From: Spirochaetaceae bacterium
GTDB taxonomy: Bacteria; Spirochaetota; Spirochaetia; B11-G9
Direction of reading: 5' to 3'
Length of the DNA: 5,026 nucleotides
Assembly: GCA_030633365.1 (NCBI GenBank)
Contig: DAOVSY010000246.1
Span: forward strand, 1-5,026
This document shows positions 1 to 5,026 of the stretch, in pieces. Every line of letters starts with the position of its first letter. The first letter of the stretch is position 1. The translations under genes and the position numbers were made by a program. The notes under the pieces are model-generated. The model did no database searches. It saw nothing but the letters and a program-made list of their open reading frames with translations, and was not told the origin of the DNA.

Positions 1-688
1 CGGCCAGGAAGCCTTTTTTTCAGTATTGTATAACAATATTAAACATGATATTCACCTTCATCTTCCAAAGGTATTTAATGTTGAAAACTCTATTGCTGCA
101 CTACTTGCTGTTCTAAAAATAACTAATATGGATATTTCCATTTTTCTTCCCTTTATGGAAAAGTTAACACCAGCTGAAGGCAGAATGATCCCTGTAATTA
201 TGGGACAGGATTTTGAAGTTTTAGTTGACTATGCTCACTCCCCAGGTTCCTTTGAACTTCTTTTCCCGGCATTGAAGGATATGACGAAAGGTAGACTCAT
301 TTCTGTTTTTGGATCTGCCGGAGAAAGGGATATTGCAAAGAGAAGTGTTCAGGGGAGTATTGCAGATAAGTATTCAGATATAATAATACTTACAGATGAA
401 GATCCCAGGGGAGATAATCCAATGGATATAATCAGGGATATTGCCTTGGGCTGTCCTGATAGAATTGAAGAAAAAGATTTATTTCTAATTGAAAATAGAA
501 AGGAAGCCATTAGGTTTGCCTTTAAAACAGCCCAAAAAGATGACCTGGTTGTTTTACTTGGGAAAGGGCATGAAAGCTCAATTATCTATAAAGATGGACC
601 TATCCCCTGGAAAGAGAAAGATGCAGCAGTCTCAATTCTCAAAGAAATGGGTTTTAATAAGTTAATGACCAGAGAAGGGCAAAAATGA
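1..688 (+). CDS. murE: UDP-N-acetylmuramyl-tripeptide synthetase MurE, C-terminal part (5' end outside window)
   Basis: MurE is a cytoplasmic ATP-dependent Mur ligase that adds the third, diamino, residue of the stem peptide to UDP-MurNAc-L-Ala-D-Glu. The frame is open from base 2, so the TTG at 26 is an internal codon and not the start. About 228 codons remain of a protein usually near 490 residues, so the N-terminal domain and the GTNGKT ATP loop lie upstream. Visible landmarks are FNVENS at the end of the central ligase domain, EGRM (about 176-187), VDYAHSP (about 224-244), FGSAGERDIAKR (about 308-343), DEDPRGD (395-415) and GKGHES (560-577), all in the family order. The arginine of DEDPR is the position that in E. 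coli MurE (DNPR) contacts the diamino acid. Spirochaetes such as Treponema and Borrelia use L-ornithine at this position, so ornithine is a possible substrate, but the fragment cannot prove it. Its stop codon overlaps the ddl start, indicating co-transcription and probably translational coupling. Confidence 0.95.
   Translation, partial: GQEAFFSVLYNNIKHDIHLHLPKVFNVENSIAALLAVLKITNMDISIFLPFMEKLTPAEGRMIPVIMGQDFEVLVDYAHSPGSFELLFPALKDMTKGRLISVFGSAGERDIAKRSVQGSIADKYSDIIILTDEDPRGDNPMDIIRDIALGCPDRIEEKDLFLIENRKEAIRFAFKTAQKDDLVVLLGKGHESSIIYKDGPIPWKEKDAAVSILKEMGFNKLMTREGQK
675..679 (+). promoter_or_regulatory. Ribosome binding site of ddl, inside the end of murE
   Basis: AAGGG lies five bases before the ATG at 685 and within the last murE codons. 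It supports this start for ddl and suits re-initiation by ribosomes finishing murE across the ATGA overlap. Confidence 0.6.
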
Positions 689-1758
689 AAACCATAGCAA
701 TACTGTACGGAGGAAAATCCGGGGAGCATGAAGTTTCATTAAGATCCGGTGGATCTGTATATTCACATTTAGACAGATCTCTGTATGAACCAATACTTAT
801 AGCTGTTGATCATGAAGGAAAATGGTATTTGCAGCAAAATCCTGGATTTGAAGAAGATAACAAAACTCTGACTGTTGAAAGAAAAGAAGTCTCTATTGTT
901 TCTGTAATTCCCGGACTTGGTTTATACTGTAGAAATAAAAAACTGAAAATTGATATTGTTTTTCCTGTTCTTCATGGTACTTTTGGAGAGGATGGGACTT
1001 TGCAGGGTCTTCTTGAAATTACCGGGATTCCTTTTGCAGGAGCTGGTGTACTTGGAAGTGCTTTAGGTATGGACAAGGCAATGGCTAAACAGATATGGCT
1101 TCAATCCGGTCTTCCTGTTGTTCCTTTTATCACAGTCAGAGCAGGATCAGGATCTAATAATGAAGATACTTTTAAACAGGTAGTCGAAAAGTTTGGGTTT
1201 CCACTATTTGTTAAACCTGCAAATGCAGGATCATCTGTGGGTGTGTCAAAAGTAAATTCTTTGGACGAATTAAAAGCAGGAGTAAAAAACGGATTTAAAT
1301 ATGATACAAAATTACTTATTGAACCAGCTATAGAAGGAAGGGAAATTGAGTGTTCAGTAATTGGAAATATGGAACCAGTTAGCTTTCTCCCTGGAGAAGT
1401 AATATCTGATGATTATTACGATTATGACTCAAAATATATACATCCGGAAAGTGTAAACCTTTCAGTACCAGCTGTGCTGACAGATTATGAGATAAGTGAA
1501 ATTAAAGAAACAGCAGAAAAAGCATTTTTAACATCCGAAGCAGAAGGTTTTGCAAGAGTTGATTTTTTTATTGAAAAAGGTACAGGCAAAGTTCTAATAA
1601 ATGAAATAAATACACTGCCGGGGTTTACAGAAATAAGTATGTTTGCAAAATTATGTGATGCATCCGGTTTATCCTACAAAGATATGCTGACCAAAATTAT
1701 ACAATTAGCAGAAGAAAGATATAACAGAAGAAATAAACTAATCTACAAAAAGGAATAG
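685..1758 (+). CDS. ddl: D-alanine--D-alanine ligase
   Basis: This cytoplasmic ATP-grasp ligase joins two D-alanines to make the dipeptide that MurF adds to the peptidoglycan precursor. The 357-residue protein is full length for the family. The N-terminal glycine loop is YGGKSGEHEVS (8-18), with Glu14 matching the substrate-binding Glu15 of E. coli DdlB. Next come HGTFGEDGTLQG (97-108), the ATP-binding lysine in FVKPANAGSSVGVSKV (175-190), and the omega-loop YDYDSKY (245-251). The C-terminal catalytic and metal residues are Arg291 and Asp293 in ARVDFF, and Glu307 and Asn309 in NEINTLPGFT. Lys250-Tyr251 match the KY pair of D-Ala-D-Ala enzymes; D-lactate-adding homologues of the LmDdl2 type carry Phe at that Tyr, so ordinary D-Ala specificity is expected. 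The ATG overlaps the murE stop as ATGA, and AAGGG at 675-679 gives a Shine-Dalgarno five bases ahead. The last ~12 residues are a basic tail (NRRNKLIYKKE) with no evident function. Confidence 0.97.
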   Translation: MKTIAILYGGKSGEHEVSLRSGGSVYSHLDRSLYEPILIAVDHEGKWYLQQNPGFEEDNKTLTVERKEVSIVSVIPGLGLYCRNKKLKIDIVFPVLHGTFGEDGTLQGLLEITGIPFAGAGVLGSALGMDKAMAKQIWLQSGLPVVPFITVRAGSGSNNEDTFKQVVEKFGFPLFVKPANAGSSVGVSKVNSLDELKAGVKNGFKYDTKLLIEPAIEGREIECSVIGNMEPVSFLPGEVISDDYYDYDSKYIHPESVNLSVPAVLTDYEISEIKETAEKAFLTSEAEGFARVDFFIEKGTGKVLINEINTLPGFTEISMFAKLCDASGLSYKDMLTKIIQLAEERYNRRNKLIYKKE

Positions 1759-1767
1759 TTAATCCCC

Positions 1768-1811
1768 GGTAGCTGAGTGTTTTTGCTCCGCAAAAAAGTA
1801 TCGAAGCTACC
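1768..1811. repeat. Nested inverted repeat between convergent genes (possible transcript-end hairpin)
   Basis: The outer arms GGTAGCT (1768-1774) and AGCTACC (1805-1811) are perfect reverse complements. Inside them a second pair, TTTTTGC (1780-1786) and GCAAAAA (1790-1796), closes on a three-base loop. The two stems are separated by short imperfectly matched stretches, giving one long bulged hairpin on either strand. It starts 9 bases after the ddl stop, and its right arm contains the stop and part of the last codon of the nitroreductase gene on the other strand. Its place between convergent genes fits a bidirectional transcript end. Neither strand has the U-run after a GC-rich stem expected of a standard intrinsic terminator, so that role is only inferred. 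A member of a dispersed palindromic repeat family is an alternative. Confidence 0.55.
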
Positions 1812-2316
1812 AGTGTTCATGGGCAATAACCCTTGATTTTAGTTTACGTTTTGTTAGAATTGGATTTTCATCCGGATGTCCAATAAGCAGTAACATAACA
1901 ACTCTCATTGAATATGGAACACTAAGTATATCTTTAATATCTGCTTCATTATAAGTAGTAACTACACATGCTCCAAGTTTTTCTGCCCGTGCCTGAATCA
2001 TCATAAAAGAGATAGCCATAGCAATATCAATAGGATAGGAATCCTGACCATTAGGCATTTTATATTCAATATTTGTAGTACAGGCAGCTATAATTACAGG
2101 AGCTGAACCTACATGTTCCTGACCATAGGCAGCATCCATAATTTTATTTCGAACAGAGGTTTCTGTACATGCAATAAATCTCCAGGGTTGTCTGTTTTTT
2201 GCCGATGGAGCTCTGATACCGGCATCAAGAATTCTCTCTAAGGTGTCAGGTTTTATTTTTTCGTCTGTATATTTTTTTATTGTAACCCACTCTCTAATTT
2301 CTTCAATAACCTGCAT
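1807..2316 (-). CDS. Nitroreductase-family FMN-dependent oxidoreductase
   Basis: This is a 169-residue protein, short but within range for the nitroreductase superfamily: cytoplasmic, usually dimeric flavoproteins that reduce nitro compounds, quinones or flavins with NAD(P)H. The clearest signature is APSAKNRQPWRF (36-47), matching the APSxxNxQPW segment that lines the FMN. Further family-like parts are SAPVIIAAC (71-79), the helix DIAMAISFMMIQARAEKLGACVV (two segments, 97-119), LLLIGHPDENP (142-152) and a C-terminal R157-K-L with a final HEHW. The N-terminal segment, normally RRSxRxF, reads WVTIKKY (10-16), so both arginines near the FMN phosphate appear replaced by Trp and Lys. The ATG at 2316 is preceded by AGAGG at 2325-2321 with a four-base spacer, which fixes the start. 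The gene converges on ddl and diverges from the M28-like gene, so it is probably its own transcription unit. The physiological substrate cannot be read from sequence. Confidence 0.9.
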   Translation of the reverse strand: MQVIEEIREWVTIKKYTDEKIKPDTLERILDAGIRAPSAKNRQPWRFIACTETSVRNKIMDAAYGQEHVGSAPVIIAACTTNIEYKMPNGQDSYPIDIAMAISFMMIQARAEKLGACVVTTYNEADIKDILSVPYSMRVVMLLLIGHPDENPILTKRKLKSRVIAHEHW

Positions 2317-2320
2317 ACTA

Positions 2321-2325
2321 CCTCT
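2321..2325 (-). promoter_or_regulatory. Ribosome binding site of the nitroreductase gene
   Basis: On the minus strand AGAGG ends four bases before the ATG at 2316-2314, inside AAAGAGGTAGT. It is a good Shine-Dalgarno match, in contrast to the divergent gene at 2369, which has none. Confidence 0.65.
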
Positions 2326-2330
2326 TTGTC

Positions 2331-2360
2331 TTGACGGTACATCAGTATTTCACGTATTGT
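2331..2360 (+). promoter_or_regulatory. Candidate sigma-70-type promoter of the M28-like gene
   Basis: TTGACG (2331-2336) matches the -35 consensus at five of six bases. TATTGT (2355-2360), 18 bases further on, matches the -10 consensus at four of six. Transcription would then begin near 2366-2369, at or within a few bases of the ATG at 2369, giving an almost leaderless message. That agrees with the lack of any Shine-Dalgarno before this gene. The match is by eye in an AT-rich gap, and promoters further upstream, inside the nitroreductase gene, are not excluded. Confidence 0.35.
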
Positions 2361-2374
2361 AAAAATACATGAAA
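2348..2374. promoter_or_regulatory. 27-bp dyad over the start codon (possible operator)
   Basis: The left arm TTTCACGTATT (2348-2358) and the right arm AATACATGAAA (2364-2374) are reverse complements at 10 of 11 positions, with a 5-base centre GTAAA. The one mismatch is C2353 against A2369. The right arm holds the ATG of the M28-like gene. The left arm and centre cover the candidate -10 elements of both strands. As DNA this has the size and symmetry of a site for a dimeric repressor controlling both divergent genes. As RNA, if transcription starts upstream, it would be a hairpin burying the start codon. No regulator gene is visible in the window. Confidence 0.45.
2356..2361 (-). promoter_or_regulatory. 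Candidate -10 element for the nitroreductase gene
   Basis: Read on the minus strand, 2361-2356 is TACAAT, five of six to TATAAT. A start about seven bases on would give a leader of some 33 bases that includes the AGAGG site. No convincing -35 box lies 16-18 bases upstream, so this is weak. It overlaps the + strand -10 candidate, so the two promoters would compete. Confidence 0.25.
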
Positions 2375-4579
2375 AAAAATTATCTACTGATTATTATTCT
2401 ACTACAATTTTTACCTGTACTTATTTTTGCAAACAATCTCTCCGAGTCTTCATACTATCACATACTTAGAGATCTTAACACCTTTTCTTCTTTTTTCCCA
2501 AGATCAGAAAATTCTACAGGAGAAAAGGCAGCAGCAGATTTTATAGAAAATCGACTATTAGATAAAAATATTAAATATAAAAGGTATGAGCTTTCCCAAT
2601 CTGATATTGTTAATTCAGGTTCAGTCACTATAGATACAATATTACCTGGTAAATCGCGGAATGAAATTTTCATGATTTTCCCTTTAAATAGTAGTTCCGC
2701 TGCCATTCAGGGGAGAGACGGTTCTGCTAATCTTGCGTCAGCTCTTTATTTGGTAGAAGAATTGGATAAAATAGAATTACCTCAAACAGTCCATATAGTT
2801 TTTTTAGGAGCTGAGTTTGGGGATAGTTCTGAATATCCTATTGGAACAGAAGATTATTTAGCTAATTATTACCCTGACTTGAATTCAGCATTTTTTTATT
2901 TTGATTTTAAGTTTACTCCGGATAATATTTTAGTTAATCATTCCGGAACAGGAACTGTTTCACCTTTGTGGCTTCTTGAAAAAAGTATAAATTCACTTAA
3001 TAGTGCAAATTTAAACTATGAAATCAGACCAGGGATAAATCTTATAAATAGATTGCGACTTAATTATAACCCTTCTGTTATAGATAGTTATTTTGTTAAT
3101 GAATATCCTGTTATTCATTTTGAAGGAAATTATTCAGGTTATTATACTCCTTCCAGACAGAAACAATTGTCATATCAGTCCTTTCTTTTTGACCTGGCAG
3201 TAAAAGGTGGAGGTCTTATTCCTTCTAATTTGCAATGGGATAGTCATTATCTATTTCTAAAATTATGGAAATATGAAATTTTTATTAGCGAAACAGATTA
3301 TGTTATATTTCTTTTAGTGCTTATTTCCTTAATTATTGTATATCCATTTATTGCAAATAAAAGATTTAAGAAATATAGAAGAACTATAATTCGCCATTTC
3401 TGGAATATACCTGTAATTTTTTTTATTATGTTTCTACTACTTTGGATAGGCACTGTAATTATAAATATAATATTTCAAATTCAGTCTTTTCCTACTCTTT
3501 GGGAGGTTCTCCCTTTTCATTTTTTGGCCTTGAAACTTACTATTTCAATATTTATATTTCTTCTAACCTTACGATTATTTAAAGGAATACACTTTTCTCA
3601 AAGAGGGTCGTTTTACAGTGCTGCTGCAATGATCTATATAATTTTTGATCTTTTGATTTTAATTTCAGTAGATATTGCTTTTTCCTACTATCTTTTACCA
3701 GTACTAATATTTACTTTTGCATTTACCATATTTAAAAATCGTTGGATTAAATTTATCTTCCTGGCACTTTCTATATCCGTTCTTTTAGGTGGAGTAGTAA
3801 ATATATTTCTTCTTGATGTTAAAAGAGTTATAAGTCTTATACTTCTATCACCTGTAACAGGTAACCTTATAATTACAGCAACACTTATTCCTATTGCGTT
3901 GATGATTTATAGACTTCAGTTTTTATTTCATCAGAAAAATAAGAGAAGAGCTAAAATTCTTACAATCAGCAGTGATATATTGCTGGGAATAATTAGCATT
4001 TTCCTGTTTATTTATCTGGCAGCATTTAATCCTTATGCAAAAGGAAGATTGCAACCTATAACAATTACAGAGAATATATCCATTGATACTGGTAGTAGAA
4101 ATATTTCTTTTACCAGTACAGAACCATTGGGGGAATTTAGATATAGTAATTCATCGAAGAATAAGATTTTAAATACATCAGAAACATATTATACAATTCC
4201 TGAGAAAAACCTTGAAATTTATCCGGATATAATATTGACACAAAAAAGTTTTCTAAACAGAACTCAATATCTGCTTACAATTAATTCATCATTAAGTCCC
4301 AAAAGAGTTACTGTCATATTAGCAGGTACTGAAGATATTATTTTATTTGATTCCAATTATAATTTTTTAAGTTTAGATGATAGAACAACAGAATTTTTAG
4401 TTGAAGCAAATCCTGAATTACCTCTAAATTTATCATTAACTTTATCTGCTGAATATAGAGGAGAAATGACTATTCATATAGATTATTCGGAATATCCCCA
4501 GATGATTCGGATGGATACAAATCATTTTTCAATTATCCATGATATTATCTTTGAAAAAAAAATAAGTATTGGAAAATAA
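2369..4579 (+). CDS. Secreted polytopic membrane protein with degenerate M28-peptidase-like periplasmic domain
   Basis: The 736 residues divide into four parts. Residues 1-21 are a signal peptide (MKKN, hydrophobic stretch, ends IFA), which fixes the start although no Shine-Dalgarno is present. Residues ~25-285 resemble an M28 aminopeptidase fold: NSTGEKAAADFIENRL (48-63), GRDGSANLASALYLVEEL (115-132), HIVFLGAEFGD (142-152), YFDFKF (177-182) and YPVIHFEGNYSGYYTPSR (246-263). About eight helices follow (~310-328, 347-369, 384-403, 416-434, 437-455, 460-481, 487-515, 532-552). Basic clusters KRFKKYRR (331-338), KNRWIK (456-461) and HQKNKRR (521-527) fall on the predicted cytoplasmic side. Residues ~556-736 form a beta-rich periplasmic tail. 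By eye alignment the metal-binding histidines are Pro105 and Tyr259 and the catalytic Glu is Ala148, while Asp117, Glu149 and Asp179 remain; peptidase activity is therefore doubtful. Order of parts recalls eukaryotic ERMP1/Pff1. Function is unknown; a scaffold, binding or transport-linked role is conceivable. Confidence 0.75.
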   Translation: MKKNYLLIIILLQFLPVLIFANNLSESSYYHILRDLNTFSSFFPRSENSTGEKAAADFIENRLLDKNIKYKRYELSQSDIVNSGSVTIDTILPGKSRNEIFMIFPLNSSSAAIQGRDGSANLASALYLVEELDKIELPQTVHIVFLGAEFGDSSEYPIGTEDYLANYYPDLNSAFFYFDFKFTPDNILVNHSGTGTVSPLWLLEKSINSLNSANLNYEIRPGINLINRLRLNYNPSVIDSYFVNEYPVIHFEGNYSGYYTPSRQKQLSYQSFLFDLAVKGGGLIPSNLQWDSHYLFLKLWKYEIFISETDYVIFLLVLISLIIVYPFIANKRFKKYRRTIIRHFWNIPVIFFIMFLLLWIGTVIINIIFQIQSFPTLWEVLPFHFLALKLTISIFIFLLTLRLFKGIHFSQRGSFYSAAAMIYIIFDLLILISVDIAFSYYLLPVLIFTFAFTIFKNRWIKFIFLALSISVLLGGVVNIFLLDVKRVISLILLSPVTGNLIITATLIPIALMIYRLQFLFHQKNKRRAKILTISSDILLGIISIFLFIYLAAFNPYAKGRLQPITITENISIDTGSRNISFTSTEPLGEFRYSNSSKNKILNTSETYYTIPEKNLEIYPDIILTQKSFLNRTQYLLTINSSLSPKRVTVILAGTEDIILFDSNYNFLSLDDRTTEFLVEANPELPLNLSLTLSAEYRGEMTIHIDYSEYPQMIRMDTNHFSIIHDIIFEKKISIGK

Positions 4580-4626
4580 GATTGATGGGGCTTTTTGTGC
4601 TGTTGATAGTTTGAATGTAATCAATT

Positions 4627-4633
4627 AGGATGG
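4627..4633 (+). promoter_or_regulatory. Ribosome binding site selecting the ATG at 4639
   Basis: AGGATGG lies five bases before the ATG at 4639. An in-frame ATG at 4630 sits inside this site and has no Shine-Dalgarno of its own, so the 4639 start is preferred. Confidence 0.6.
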
Positions 4634-4638
4634 CTGTT

Positions 4639-5026
4639 ATGAAAAAGATTAATTTAATTGGCCTGCTGGCTATAGTTTTAGTTTTCACTTTTAGTATTCC
4701 TTTGTCTGCAAAGATTGTTAATACTACCCTTGGACGTGATTTTACAAAGATTTTCTCTGAATTATCTAATGATTACATTGATTTAAATGGGAATGGAGAA
4801 CTTGACAGACTTGATGATATGGATGAAAAAATACCGGATTCCAGAGTAAAGGATGGAATTGTTCAGGTACAGGAAATACTGGACTTTGTTGGTATTAATT
4901 TCAGGTTTATATCTATGGATAAACTTAAATCCATTAAAACTTCTCTTACAAATGCATCCGGAGATATTCCAGAATTAATTTCACTAAACTATTCAAGTTT
5001 AATTGATACGATAATTACAGAAAAAG
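4639..5026 (+). CDS. Exported protein with EF-hand/dockerin-like calcium loop, N-terminal part (3' end outside window)
   Basis: The family is not recognised. The frame is open from the ATG at 4639 to the window end, giving 129 codons without a stop. The N-terminus is a clear signal peptide: MKKINLIG, a hydrophobic core, and a likely cleavage after SIPLSA (about residue 24), so the mature protein is periplasmic or surface-located. There is no cysteine at the cleavage site, so it is not an obvious lipoprotein. Residues 48-59 read DLNGNGELDRLD and fit the calcium loop pattern with Asp1, Asn3, Asn5, Gly6, Leu8, Asp9 and Asp12 (4780-4815). The remainder seen is mixed helix-like sequence without a known motif. 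It follows the M28-like gene by 59 bases on the same strand with no strong terminator between, so co-transcription is possible. An alternative in-frame start at 4630 would add only three residues (MAV). Confidence 0.8.
   Translation, partial: MKKINLIGLLAIVLVFTFSIPLSAKIVNTTLGRDFTKIFSELSNDYIDLNGNGELDRLDDMDEKIPDSRVKDGIVQVQEILDFVGINFRFISMDKLKSIKTSLTNASGDIPELISLNYSSLIDTIITEK

Noticed and set aside
26..28. TTG as a start codon for the first gene
   Set aside because: The frame is open back to the window edge and the protein is plainly the C-terminal half of MurE, so the true start is upstream.
2345..2368. GTATTT / AAATAC inverted repeat with a 12-base loop before the membrane protein gene
   Set aside because: It is an alternative pairing of the same bases as the longer 11-bp-arm dyad at 2348-2374, which is the stronger signal.
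2458..2706. An 82-codon open frame on the minus strand inside the M28-like gene
   Set aside because: It lies wholly antisense to a long gene with clear signal peptide and domain order, and its product shows no recognisable motif.
4603..4623. TTGAT/ATCAA inverted repeat as a terminator after the membrane protein gene
   Set aside because: The stem is only five AT-rich pairs with a long loop and no U-run follows, so it is not convincing.
4603..4631. TTGATA and TAGGAT spaced by 17 bases as a promoter for the last gene
   Set aside because: The supposed -10 coincides with the Shine-Dalgarno AGGATGG and is a poor match; ribosome binding explains it better.
714..4963. Frequent TCCGG words (for example in ATCCGGT and CATCCGGA) across the window
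   Set aside because: Most lie in coding frames as ordinary Ser-Gly or Pro-Asp/Glu codons, without regular spacing or flanking similarity, so they reflect codon preference and not a repeat.

Overview
The window looks like a stretch of an AT-rich bacterial chromosome (roughly one third G+C by eye), most plausibly from a spirochaete. That assignment is an inference. It rests on the wording of the MurE active-site loop (DEDPRGD), the style of the Ddl N-terminus, and two envelope or exported proteins of a kind common in that group. No rRNA, tRNA, transposase, integrase, CRISPR or phage gene was seen, and the genes pack tightly with short gaps.

Layout. (1) Positions 1-1758, + strand: the 3' part of murE runs into a complete ddl through a 4-base ATGA overlap. 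This is a peptidoglycan-precursor operon: MurE adds the third residue of the stem peptide, and Ddl makes the D-Ala-D-Ala dipeptide that MurF later attaches. murF does not follow ddl here. (2) Positions 1759-1811: a short convergent gap holding a nested inverted repeat that reaches into the end of the next gene. (3) Positions 1807-2316, - strand: a small nitroreductase-family flavoprotein whose usual N-terminal FMN-binding arginines look replaced. (4) Positions 2317-2368: a 52-base divergent gap with a possible sigma-70 promoter and a near-perfect 27-bp dyad that runs over the start codon of the next gene. (5) Positions 2369-4579, + strand: a 736-residue secreted and membrane protein. It has a periplasmic domain that resembles M28 metallopeptidases but seems to lack both metal-binding histidines and the catalytic glutamate, then about eight membrane helices, then a beta-rich periplasmic tail. 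(6) From 4639 to the window end, + strand: the start of another exported protein, with a signal peptide and an EF-hand/dockerin-like calcium loop.

The left half is ordinary cell-wall housekeeping. The right half, with the degenerate M28-like membrane protein, the dyad at its start and the calcium-loop exported protein 59 bases downstream, is the less familiar part. It may form a small envelope-related unit, but the sequence alone does not reveal its function.
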